64,000 bases of DNA, taken from Chitinophagales bacterium. Its GTDB lineage: Bacteria > Bacteroidota > Bacteroidia > Chitinophagales > CAIODY01. Positions 51,589 through 60,200 of the stretch are shown piece by piece; the stretch's first letter is position 1; each line of letters begins with the position of its first letter. The stretch is from the NCBI GenBank assembly GCA_947449695.1, contig CANFST010000007.1:1-64000 (forward strand). Direction: 5' to 3'. Below the pieces are notes generated by a model that was given only the letters and a program-made list of their open reading frames with translations, did not search any database and had not been told where the DNA came from. Made by a program: the position numbers and the translations under genes.

Positions 51589-52059
51589 CTACTTCACCCC
51601 CTTTCTCACCTTTCTAATCTGCAAAACCACACCTATCACAAACAATAGTAGCAGGCATTTAATGGTTAATTGTACAATGGGTGAATCGGGTCCGTTAGCT
51701 ATGGGGTGCCCAATGGGCAGGCGGCTCAGGGTTTCGTTTACTGCTGGCACTAAAGAAAGAAACAAGGAAAAACTCATGCAATACACTACTATATATTTTA
51801 GCCATGCAGTAGTTTTGTTCACCAGTAAATAAGCAGTTGTCAAGCACAACAATACTAAAATACCAATGGCATGCCCAGGATTAAAATGCCCCGATTTTGA
51901 TAACCAGAAGGATGTGATACAAGCCACTGCATTGAGCACACTATATATTTTTCCTGTTTTTGAAAGCGGTAAAATGTAGCCATCTTTCAGCAAGCTAATC
52001 GCTGCTACCACCACTGCTGCTATGGATAAAGCAGTATGTATAATGCCTAATGTACTCAT
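51589..52059 (-). CDS. Small polytopic membrane protein, unknown function
   Basis: I start at 52059 (MSTLGIIHTALSIAAVVVAA). The 156-residue protein has four predicted membrane helices and a basic C-terminal tail (VVLQIRKVRKGVK). It looks like the DUF2306/small membrane protein type found in Bacteroidota, but I cannot name a family with confidence. No operon partner; the 137 bp to the KAP gene hold nothing obvious. Confidence 0.65.
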   Translation of the reverse strand: MSTLGIIHTALSIAAVVVAAISLLKDGYILPLSKTGKIYSVLNAVACITSFWLSKSGHFNPGHAIGILVLLCLTTAYLLVNKTTAWLKYIVVYCMSFSLFLSLVPAVNETLSRLPIGHPIANGPDSPIVQLTIKCLLLLFVIGVVLQIRKVRKGVK

Positions 52060-52132
52060 TCGTGTTGTTAGTTTTAGCCAATAAAAATAATAAAAAAGGG
52101 TAGTAAACAAAAAAAGAAAAATAGTACGCTAA

Positions 52133-52178
52133 ATCGGATTTGCAATCCGATTTTTTTGAGCTAAGGATTTGTAATCCT
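52133..52178. repeat. Pair of short palindromes with GGATTTGYAATCC cores
   Basis: ATCGGATTTGCAATCCGAT (52133-52151) and AGGATTTGTAATCCT (52164-52178) are two neighbouring palindromes. Their TTTGYAA centre is the same as in the palindromes of the 183-bp repeat. This arrangement resembles REP/BIME elements mobilised by RAYT transposases; no transposase is in the window. Confidence 0.6.
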
Positions 52179-52188
52179 GTTTTGTTCT

Positions 52189-52274
52189 TCAACTCGGCAA
52201 TTCAATCAATTTGCCTTTATAAAAAACTTTGCCTGTGTTTTCATGCAAGGTAAAACCATGCAACAAAGCAAAAA
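52189..52274 (-). pseudogene. Remnant of the 3' end of a LuxR-type gene
   Basis: Read on the minus strand, ALLHGFTLHENTGKVFYKGK followed by LIELPS and a stop is a near copy of the last 27 residues of the LuxR gene at 53638-53913 (ALLHGYTLHESTGKVFYKGK, LIELPD). Nucleotides agree at about nine in ten positions over 80 bp. The upstream part of the gene is missing; TGA precedes the matching part. The serine hydrolase gene lies between the two copies. Confidence 0.8.
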
Positions 52275-52371
52275 TAACTTCAAATAATTTTACTCAAAAG
52301 CAGTTAATCATTTGGGCTGCATTTGCTCCATTACATTCAAAATACTAACTTTGAAAATAACACTGCATTCA

Positions 52372-53532
52372 ATGGGAAAAACCAAGCAATCAATCATGAC
52401 AATCTTGATAAAGCAATCAATACTTTTTGTGCTGCTGTTTTTCACATTGCAGTTGTTTGCTCAAACCATTAACAAACAAAAAATTGATTCTATCATTTTA
52501 AGCACCATGCAGCAGCATAAAATAATTGGTGTTTCACTGGGCATAGTGAAAGATGGGAAAATAATTTATACCAAAGGCTATGGAACAACTAAAGTTGGCA
52601 CATTCAATACTATTGACAGCACTACCAATTTTTTGACTTGTTCTATTTCAAAACTATTTACCGCAACTGCCATAATGCAATTGGTTGAACAGGGCAAAAT
52701 TGATATTTCAAAAAAGCTGACTGACTATATTCCTGATTTTGTGATGAAAGACAAACGATACAAGGATATTACTATTGAGCAAATGCTTACTCATACTTCA
52801 GGCTTGCCGAATATTGCTAACAGACATTTTATTCATCCTAAACATGATAGTGTTGCATTGAAAGATTTCGTAAAAAAATTAGGCAGAAAGCGATTGAGTT
52901 TTATGCCTGGTGTTCAGTTAAGTGCTAAAACATACAGCAATACAGCTTATGATGTGTTGGGCAGGGTGATTGAAAATGTAACGCATCAAACTTATGCTGA
53001 TTATGTGTCGCAAAATATTCTGCAACCGGTAGGTATGCAATTAAGCAGTTTTTTTATTGATAGTATTCCTGTGAAAAGAAGAAGCATTCCGCATGTTCAA
53101 AACTGGCTCACGATGAAAGTGAGAGCAACTGATTATTATCCTGATATACCGCAAGATAAACCCTGCGGAAATCTGAATGCCTGCACGAATGATTTGTGTA
53201 AATGGATGCTACACAATCTGGCAATAAAGGATAATAAAATAAATGGTGTGCTTAAAAATTCAACATTGAAAATTATGTGGTCAATCCACAAAAATATTCC
53301 GCCTTATAAAACTTCTATAGGATTAGGTTGGTGGATTTTTCAATCGGATAAATACGGAAAGTATGTTTTTCATGTAGGTAATGACCCAGGCTATTCGGCT
53401 ACTTTGGTAATTTCGCCTGATAATAATTTTGGGGTTGTTATTCTATGCAATGGTGAGTATCCCCGACAAATCATCTGGAATAAACTTCCATTTAAAATCA
53501 TGGATACTTTTGGAAGTAATTGGAAAAAGTGA
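52372..53532 (+). CDS. Exported serine hydrolase, beta-lactamase/PBP4* type
   Basis: I start at 52372 (MGKTKQSIMTILIKQS); 52396 is an alternative start, and both open a signal peptide ending LFAQ. The 386-residue protein has the class C beta-lactamase-like motifs: SxxK as SISK in TCSISKLFTA, YxN as YSN in KTYSNTAYDVLG, and HxG as HVGNDPGYSA. These proteins include esterases, D-aminopeptidases and DD-carboxypeptidases. Specificity is unknown. It lies between a LuxR gene and a remnant of that gene's end. Confidence 0.88.
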   Translation: MGKTKQSIMTILIKQSILFVLLFFTLQLFAQTINKQKIDSIILSTMQQHKIIGVSLGIVKDGKIIYTKGYGTTKVGTFNTIDSTTNFLTCSISKLFTATAIMQLVEQGKIDISKKLTDYIPDFVMKDKRYKDITIEQMLTHTSGLPNIANRHFIHPKHDSVALKDFVKKLGRKRLSFMPGVQLSAKTYSNTAYDVLGRVIENVTHQTYADYVSQNILQPVGMQLSSFFIDSIPVKRRSIPHVQNWLTMKVRATDYYPDIPQDKPCGNLNACTNDLCKWMLHNLAIKDNKINGVLKNSTLKIMWSIHKNIPPYKTSIGLGWWIFQSDKYGKYVFHVGNDPGYSATLVISPDNNFGVVILCNGEYPRQIIWNKLPFKIMDTFGSNWKK

Positions 53533-53637
53533 ATCAACCCTACTGAATAATTGGGTTAGTTCTCAGTTTGATGCAATCAATTTAAAAAATACAATTCTAC
53601 CCCTCTCTGCAATTGATTGTAACGACTCATTAGTTTT

Positions 53638-53913
53638 TCAATCAGGCAATTCAATCAGTTTGCCTTTATAAAATACTTTGCCTGTGCTTTCATGCAAAGT
53701 ATAGCCATGCAACAAAGCATAAGTGATTAATCCCTGACAACTTTTAGCATTTACTTTCTGCCGCAAATGTTTTATTTGTGCTTCCACAGTGTTCTGGCTG
53801 GTGTGCATGTATCGGGCTATTTTCCAATGCACTGTTTCCAATAATAAATAGGCAATGATTTGCAACTCACGTGGAGTGAAACTAATGGGTTCATTTTGTT
53901 CATCATTTTTCAT
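53638..53913 (-). CDS. Short LuxR-type DNA-binding protein
   Basis: The 91-residue protein is essentially one LuxR/GerE HTH domain (FTPRELQIIAYLLLETVHWK, IARYMHTSQNTVEAQIKHLR, QKVNAKSCQGLITYALLHGY) plus a short tail (TLHESTGKVFYKGK). There is no receiver or sensor domain. It might act alone or be a remnant of a longer regulator. Its 3' end is duplicated at 52189-52274. It is convergent to the serine hydrolase and divergent from the porin gene, separated by 288 bp of AT-rich DNA with no convincing gene. Confidence 0.8.
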   Translation of the reverse strand: MKNDEQNEPISFTPRELQIIAYLLLETVHWKIARYMHTSQNTVEAQIKHLRQKVNAKSCQGLITYALLHGYTLHESTGKVFYKGKLIELPD

Positions 53914-54201
53914 AGTGGTAGTGGATGAATAATATAGCTAACGAAAATGTTATGCTTTTAATACGTAAGACGTTGAAAAATGTTTTGCAGTTGCATATGC
54001 ATTTTGTAATCTTTAAAAAATCAATTTCCTGCATTGAATTTTTGAAGACATTATTGACATGCTTTTTTTGTAATTTTTTTTATCAAGAAAAAAGGTTAAG
54101 AATAGTTTTTAAGCAGCAGCTATTCATAAAAAGATGGAAACAAAAATCAACCGATTTTTTTTTGTACTTAATTTTATATTTGTTCCAATTAAAAATAGCT
54201 T

Positions 54202-55602
54202 ATGCGTAGTGTTTTATTGTTTTTATTCAGTTTGATGATTGTTGCAGTTCATGCCCAAGATACTTTACCCATCACTACTTTACACTTTCAGCAAACTTTT
54301 GTCAACCAATATCATCCGGCATTTCATTCGCCAATAACCGAAGGCAACAAATCATTAAACCATCATGCCGAGCAGTGTCTATCATCTACCACTACTTTAT
54401 ATTTTGGTACTAAAACTTGGCACAATGGTGAGTTTTATTTCAACCCCGAAGTAGCAGCAGGTTCGGGCATTTCAGGTGCGACAGGGGTGGCTGGTTTTCC
54501 TAATGGTGAAACATTTCGTGTAGGTTCGCCTGCACCATCAGCATACATTGCCCGTTTGTTTTTTCGTCAGATAATTCCTTTAACTAAAGCACAATCGTTC
54601 AGAGCCGAAGACCAGAATATTTTAGCACGAATGGTGCCTGCTGAAAGAATTATTATCACTCTCGGCAAATTTAGTTTGAGTGATATTTTTGACCAGAACG
54701 TAACCAGTCACGACCCTAAATCGAGTTTGCTCAATTGGTCGATGATGGATGCTGGTGCCTGGGATTATCCATCTAACACTCGTGGTTACACCTATGCTTT
54801 ATCAGTAAAAGTGGTGAAGAAAAAATATATCCTTCGCTTTTGTTCGGCTTTGAATTCCTTATGGTCGAATGGTATCATTACCAATAATTTTTTACCATCG
54901 CCTAATGACTATTTAAAAGCGCATGGTGAAAATTTAGAACTGATATTACCCTTGCGAAAAGATTTTACACACACACTGAAATTTATGGTGTTTGCTAATC
55001 ATGGCAGAATGGCTTCATACACAGATGCCAATGCAGTGCTTTCAAAAGATACCAGCTTAGCCATACGCAATGTGGTTGGTACACCATCTGAATTGTATGA
55101 TGGTTCATCGCATCTGGTATCGCCTGCGTTAGATAATTTAAGAGGTAAAAGTGGTCCGTATTATGGCAAATATGGCTTTGTGATTAATTGGGAAAAAACA
55201 GAAGGCAAGGATATGTTGTTTGCCCGATTATCGTGGAATGATGGCAAACGTGAAACCTGGATGTACACTGAAATTGACCATTCGATTTGTGTAGGAAGTT
55301 TTATTTCGATGAATCGAATTCACCGCTACGATGACAAAATAAGAATTGCACTTGCGCTCAATGGCATTTCAAAAGACCATGCTGCCTATTTACAAAATGG
55401 TGGTTATGGTTTTATCATTGGTGATGGATTAGGCAATTATCCAAAAGGCATCAGCAATGAATTTATTGTTGAAGCACAATACAATCTGCATTATAAAATG
55501 ATGACGCTTTCACCCGATTATCAGTTTATTGTTAATCCGGCATATAACAGTTGTCGTGGACCAGTTTCGGTGTATAGTTTAAGAGCTCACTTTGAGTTTT
55601 AA
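54202..55602 (+). CDS. OprB-like carbohydrate-selective porin
   Basis: The 466-residue exported protein (signal peptide MRSVLLFLFSLMIVAVHAQ) matches the OprB family: FGTKTWHNGEFYFNPEVAAG, GVAGFPNGETFRVGSPAPS, RIIITLGKFSLSDIFDQN, SSLLNWSMMDAGAWDYP, ending SVYSLRAHFEF. OprB proteins form outer-membrane pores for sugars. TATATTTG at 54175-54182 could be a -7 box. No sugar-use genes are adjacent, so the substrate is unknown. Confidence 0.85.
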   Translation: MRSVLLFLFSLMIVAVHAQDTLPITTLHFQQTFVNQYHPAFHSPITEGNKSLNHHAEQCLSSTTTLYFGTKTWHNGEFYFNPEVAAGSGISGATGVAGFPNGETFRVGSPAPSAYIARLFFRQIIPLTKAQSFRAEDQNILARMVPAERIIITLGKFSLSDIFDQNVTSHDPKSSLLNWSMMDAGAWDYPSNTRGYTYALSVKVVKKKYILRFCSALNSLWSNGIITNNFLPSPNDYLKAHGENLELILPLRKDFTHTLKFMVFANHGRMASYTDANAVLSKDTSLAIRNVVGTPSELYDGSSHLVSPALDNLRGKSGPYYGKYGFVINWEKTEGKDMLFARLSWNDGKRETWMYTEIDHSICVGSFISMNRIHRYDDKIRIALALNGISKDHAAYLQNGGYGFIIGDGLGNYPKGISNEFIVEAQYNLHYKMMTLSPDYQFIVNPAYNSCRGPVSVYSLRAHFEF

Positions 55603-55624
55603 AATTCCACATGAATTAATTGAA

Positions 55625-57271
55625 CTACTTTTTCATCACCAGCAAACTTTCGTAAGCTGCTTTATCTTTTAAAATAGAAACTGCTTTTAAAATATTAGGG
55701 TCATTATTGAAGTCAGCTTCGGTTCTGCCTTTCTGGAAATAATATCTGCTTACAATTTCATTTTCGAGCAATTCTTTTATCTCGGTTTTGTTGTGGTATA
55801 AATCATCTTTTTTGTCATGATTTAATTTGGCTTGTAAGTTTTCGAATTGTGTTTTGAAATCATCGAAATATTTTTCTTTTTCAGCTTCTTTCTTCAAATC
55901 ACTTAAAGCTTTTTCTGATTCAGATTGGTGTTCGAAATTTTTAGTGCCAGCAAATTTCACAAACTCATCAAAGTCGGCATCAGTCAATCTGAAATCTTTT
56001 GCAGCAGCAATGGTGGGGTGATTGATTTTGTATTGAGTAGTAAACTCAAACAAAATTCCTTTGATGAAAAGTTGTTGTGATAGCAAACTCATTTCTACAT
56101 CATCCATTTTTACATCAGGCTCAATACCGCCACCATCAAACACTTTACGGCCATTTTTAGTTTTGAATTCATGTTTTAAAGAATCAGGCACTTTACCCAC
56201 ACTGCCATCGGCATTTCGATGCGTATAATCTAAAGCCTGAATACATCTGCCACTGGGGATATAATATTTAGCAGTAGTTACTTTCAATTTATTACCATAA
56301 GGCAACGGACGAGTTGTTTGTACCAAACCTTTTCCATAAGTACGCTGACCAATCACCACAGCTCTGTCATTATCCTGCAAAACTCCGCTCACAATTTCAG
56401 CAGCACTTGCCGAGTTGTGATTCGTTAAAACAGCAATAGGCAAATCAACATCCACAGGATTATTCATGGCCACATATTTTTTATCCCATTCGGCTTGTTT
56501 GCCTTTGGTACTCACCACTTCACTTCCACGAGGGATAAATAAGTTGGCAATGTCAACTGCTTCATTCAACAACCCACCCGGGTTGCTTCTTAGATCTAAA
56601 ATCAATCCCTTTAATTGGGGATTATTTTTTTTCAATTCTTTAAATGCATCGCTTAATTCACGGGCACTGTTGTCAGTAAATTGTGTAAACTTGATGTAAG
56701 CAATTTGTTGGTCAATCATACCCGAATAGCTCACACTTTTAATCACCACTTCTTCTCGTTTTATTTCTTTGGTGATTTCTTCATTTGTACCTGGTCGCTT
56801 AACTGTTATCTTAAAACCTGTGTTGGGTGTGCCTTTCAATAAATGACTCACTTCATCTACATTTTTGTTTTTGCATGAAATTCCATCCACACTAATAATT
56901 GCATCGCCTGCTTGTAAACCTGCACGTTGCGCAGGAAAACCTTCGTAAGGTTCAGCAATAGTAATGTAATCACCATCATCTCTTACCTGTGCCCCAATGC
57001 CACCATATCGGCCAGTGGTTTGAAATTTGTAATTATCTAAATCTTCTTCGGTGATTAAATTAGTATAGGGGTCTAAATTATCTAACATGGCATCAATGCC
57101 CGTTTGAGTGAGTTTATCAGCATCCACACCATCTACATAATTGCTGTTTAACTCTTTAAACATCGAACTGAAAATGTCGATATTTTTATTGATTTCAAAA
57201 TAAGAATCGGCAGCGGCGATACTTGCCAGTGCTGCGATTCCGATGATTAAAAATAGGTTTCGTTTTTTCAT
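55625..57271 (-). CDS. S41 C-terminal-processing peptidase (1)
   Basis: The 548-residue protein has an N-terminal signal/anchor (LFLIIGIAALASIAAADS), a helical region, a PDZ domain (about 85-165; GGIGAQVRDDGDYITIAEPY) and the S41 protease core with catalytic Ser in NHNSASAAEIVSG and Lys in GQRTYGKGLVQ. A C-terminal helical domain follows. Such Prc/CtpA enzymes cleave envelope proteins at their C-termini. It follows its paralog with 104 bp between, which contain a short repeat. Confidence 0.92.
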   Translation of the reverse strand: MKKRNLFLIIGIAALASIAAADSYFEINKNIDIFSSMFKELNSNYVDGVDADKLTQTGIDAMLDNLDPYTNLITEEDLDNYKFQTTGRYGGIGAQVRDDGDYITIAEPYEGFPAQRAGLQAGDAIISVDGISCKNKNVDEVSHLLKGTPNTGFKITVKRPGTNEEITKEIKREEVVIKSVSYSGMIDQQIAYIKFTQFTDNSARELSDAFKELKKNNPQLKGLILDLRSNPGGLLNEAVDIANLFIPRGSEVVSTKGKQAEWDKKYVAMNNPVDVDLPIAVLTNHNSASAAEIVSGVLQDNDRAVVIGQRTYGKGLVQTTRPLPYGNKLKVTTAKYYIPSGRCIQALDYTHRNADGSVGKVPDSLKHEFKTKNGRKVFDGGGIEPDVKMDDVEMSLLSQQLFIKGILFEFTTQYKINHPTIAAAKDFRLTDADFDEFVKFAGTKNFEHQSESEKALSDLKKEAEKEKYFDDFKTQFENLQAKLNHDKKDDLYHNKTEIKELLENEIVSRYYFQKGRTEADFNNDPNILKAVSILKDKAAYESLLVMKK

Positions 57272-57281
57272 TTTGTATTTA

Positions 57282-57348
57282 TTAGTTCCTTCGCTATCGC
57301 TCAGGATGACAACTCAATTCTACGGTCATGCTGAGGAACGAAGCATCT
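57282..57348. repeat. Short interspersed hairpin repeat, copy B
   Basis: The same element as at 7741-7807: TTAGTTCCT, then TCAGGATGAC, then GCTGAGGAACGAAGCATCT, with a variable centre of about 16 bases. It lies between the two S41 genes. Confidence 0.7.
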
Positions 57349-57375
57349 GTATTCAATTTTCAAATCGGCTAATTG

Positions 57376-59061
57376 TTACATTTTCAAATTGAGAAGTTGT
57401 TTATATCGAACATCATCATGCAACACTTTTATAGCTTCTTGCAAATCATCATCCGTTTTAAAAGTATTTTCTTTTTCGCCTTTTTCATGGAAATAAAATC
57501 CTGCAATAATTCGGTTTAATTCCTTCATCAATTCTGTTTTGTTTTTCAATACATCCTTTTCATTATCGTGTTTTACTTTTTGTTCCAATGCTTTCCATTC
57601 AGTATCAAATTGAGAAATGTATTTTTCTTTAGTCAATGATTTTTTTACTTGCTCCAATTTTTTTTCTGTATTAGTATTGTAGCTGAAAGTCTTATTGGAT
57701 AAGTATTTCACGAAATCATTAAAATCATTTTCATTAATAGAAAAATCTTTTGCAGTTGAATTAGTAGTTGGGTGAAGGCTGAAATATTTTACGGCATATC
57801 CAAACAATAGATTTTTCTCTTTCAATGTTTTTGTTACTAACGAAATATTTTCATCAGGCATTAAAACATCAGGTTCAATGCCACCGCCATCATACACTGT
57901 TCTTCCGGCTTTTGTTTTGAAAGGATGCTTTAATGAATCTGGAATTTTACCTACACTTCCATCTCCATTGCGATGTGAATAATCTAACACTTGAATACAT
58001 CTGCCTGCTGGCGTATAATATTTCGAAATCGTAACTTTTATCTGATTACCATAGCTGATGGGTTTTGTAACCTGCACCAATCCTTTGCCATACGATTTTG
58101 TTCCCACCACAATTCCTCGATCCAAATCCTGCATACAACCCGAAACAATTTCAGAAGCAGAAGCAGAGTTGTGATTGGTTAATATTGCCACTTTTATTTT
58201 TCCATCTTTCATTTCATTCAATGTGGCATAGCTGCGTTGCGCTTCGGTCAAGCGTCCACGAGTGTCAACAATTTTTGTTCCTTTTGGTACAAACAGATTT
58301 ACAATGTTCACGGCTTCCATTAATAAGCCACCACCATTGCTTCGCAAATCTAAAACCACCGACTTCAAACCATTGTGTGATTGACTTTTCAATGAATCAA
58401 TGGCATCATTAATTTCTTTGCTGCCACGTTCCATAAAAGAAGTAAATTGAATGTAGCCAGTTTCATCATCCAACAAACCATAATAAGGCACCCATTTTTC
58501 TGCAGCTTCTTCTCTCACAATATTTTTAGTAATGGTTTCATTTGTTGCTGCTCTCACAACCTTTATGTTGACAGCAGTTCCGGGCGAACCTACCAGCATT
58601 TTATTGATCTCATCATTCGATTTGCCCGATAAACTTTCACCACTTATTTCTACAATTCTATCACCGCATTGCAAGCCTGCTTTTTCTGATGGTTGATTTT
58701 GTTTCACCATGCTCACAAAAATGCTATCGCCTATTTTTAAAAATGAAATTCCTATATCAGCATGTTGCGATGAAGTGCGCAAGCGATAATCTTCAATATC
58801 ATTTTCAGCCAATAAAACTGTGTAAGGGTCAAGCGTTTTGCACATGGCATCAATTGCCTTTTTGGTCATTTTGTTGGGCGAAACGGGGTCAACATAATAA
58901 GTGTTCACTTCTTTCAACACGGCTGCAAACAGCTCCATGTTTTTAGCGGCATTAAATAACTGACTGCCCGATGTAAAAGACAACAAACTGAAAGCAGCTA
59001 CCAAAGCTAAACCCAGTATGATTGTTTTTTTATTTTTCAAAAACGATAAATTCCAATTCAT
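57376..59061 (-). CDS. S41 C-terminal-processing peptidase (2)
   Basis: This 561-residue paralog of the next gene has the same plan: N-terminal hydrophobic anchor (TIILGLALVAAFSLLSF), PDZ domain (HADIGISFLKIGDSIFVSMV), catalytic Ser in NHNSASASEIVSG and Lys in GTKSYGKGLVQVTKP, and the shared C-terminal domain (YDGGGIEPDVLMPDENISL). Both copies keep the dyad, so neither is a dead paralog by these residues. The pair arose by tandem duplication followed by divergence. Confidence 0.92.
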   Translation of the reverse strand: MNWNLSFLKNKKTIILGLALVAAFSLLSFTSGSQLFNAAKNMELFAAVLKEVNTYYVDPVSPNKMTKKAIDAMCKTLDPYTVLLAENDIEDYRLRTSSQHADIGISFLKIGDSIFVSMVKQNQPSEKAGLQCGDRIVEISGESLSGKSNDEINKMLVGSPGTAVNIKVVRAATNETITKNIVREEAAEKWVPYYGLLDDETGYIQFTSFMERGSKEINDAIDSLKSQSHNGLKSVVLDLRSNGGGLLMEAVNIVNLFVPKGTKIVDTRGRLTEAQRSYATLNEMKDGKIKVAILTNHNSASASEIVSGCMQDLDRGIVVGTKSYGKGLVQVTKPISYGNQIKVTISKYYTPAGRCIQVLDYSHRNGDGSVGKIPDSLKHPFKTKAGRTVYDGGGIEPDVLMPDENISLVTKTLKEKNLLFGYAVKYFSLHPTTNSTAKDFSINENDFNDFVKYLSNKTFSYNTNTEKKLEQVKKSLTKEKYISQFDTEWKALEQKVKHDNEKDVLKNKTELMKELNRIIAGFYFHEKGEKENTFKTDDDLQEAIKVLHDDVRYKQLLNLKM

Positions 59062-59212
59062 TGAAAATGTTTTACAGAATGAGGATTCAAATTTATTCCG
59101 AATTCGATTCTTTTTTATGTTGTTAAAAGTAATGTTTGTTTAATAGCCATTAAAATTATTTACAAAACGCTTTGCTAAGACATTTGTTTCATTGTTACGA
59201 AAATCAAAATAA

Positions 59213-59243
59213 AAAATCCGCTACTGATTGGGTAGCGGATTTT
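59213..59243 (-). terminator. Terminator after the 59265 gene
   Basis: AAAATCCGCTAC pairs with GTAGCGGATTTT. It lies 22 bp past the stop of the gene at 59265-60089 and is usable in both directions. Confidence 0.85.
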
Positions 59244-59264
59244 AATTAATGAAATTAATTGAAA

Positions 59265-60089
59265 TCAGAATCTTGTTCTATAATTAAATATTCTTTCTCC
59301 ATCTTTATAAGAAATAGTAAACTCATTGTTATCATAACTAATAATTCTGAAAGTGTCATTATCTACACCATCAATAGTTGCTTTTATCATGATCAATCCA
59401 CTCTCATTATAGATGTTAGTTATTACTACATTTTTTGAACTTTGATTTCTGTCCATGTCAGCTTCTCTTTGCGACATTTTAATTACTTCAAAGCATTGAA
59501 ATGTTTTTTTCGAGCCAATTTTTCTCTGAAAATTATCAAAACTAGGGAGCTTATTTGAATAAGCAACTCCTGCTAAATTGGTTTCTGTTGAATGACCAGC
59601 CTGATACCTTGTTCCCATTTGATTTCCTGTTGTTGAATTTTGAGTTAAATAAACAATATTTGCCCCCATCATTGCAGCCTCAATTTTCATTTTTTTAATA
59701 GCTCTTTCTTTTACCTTTTCCATACTTGCCAAGGTGGTAGTTCCTTTTGCCTTTGAACTAACATCGCCAAGTTTGAATAACCCTTTTACTTCACCTTCAA
59801 CTGAAGTTAAAGTTACATTTTCGAAATCATCTGCTCCACTTACTGTTTTATAAGAAGTAGCTTCAGCAAAGGTTTGAACCCTACCTGATTTAAAAACAAT
59901 TTTTTGTATAGTGTTTTTGTAAATTGTGTTAATTAAATCTTCCCCCGGATAAGAGTACTTTACTGCATCTTGTGCTACTTCTTTTACTGTGCATGAAATC
60001 TTTTCGTTGTTTGAATAAATTGTATCAGTTTGCGCATAACTGCTTATAAAAAATAGTTGCAGAAGAATAAAGAAAATAAGCTTTTTCAT
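59265..60089 (-). CDS. Secreted protein of unknown function
   Basis: The 274-residue protein has a signal peptide ending SSYAQ. The N-terminal part (TIYSNNEKISCTVKEVAQDAVKYSYPGED, read in pieces) resembles a small beta-sandwich seen in many Bacteroidota exported proteins. The middle has a helix MKIEAAMMGANIVYLTQ. The end (ISYDNNEFTISYKDGERIFNYR) is another beta unit. I do not recognise a family. It lies alone between the S41 and TonB-receptor genes. Confidence 0.7.
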   Translation of the reverse strand: MKKLIFFILLQLFFISSYAQTDTIYSNNEKISCTVKEVAQDAVKYSYPGEDLINTIYKNTIQKIVFKSGRVQTFAEATSYKTVSGADDFENVTLTSVEGEVKGLFKLGDVSSKAKGTTTLASMEKVKERAIKKMKIEAAMMGANIVYLTQNSTTGNQMGTRYQAGHSTETNLAGVAYSNKLPSFDNFQRKIGSKKTFQCFEVIKMSQREADMDRNQSSKNVVITNIYNESGLIMIKATIDGVDNDTFRIISYDNNEFTISYKDGERIFNYRTRF

Positions 60090-60200
60090 TTCGGTTGTTT
60101 TTTGATAAATGAATAAATTATTAGCAGTACAAATAAAAAAATCTATTTTGAAAATTCAAAAAATATTGCCTAATAATTATTTATTAAACCAACCTAAAAG

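Noticed and set aside
53925-54209. A 94-codon frame upstream of the OprB-like gene
   Set aside because: It overlaps the porin start, is made of AT-rich codons and shows no domain or start signal.
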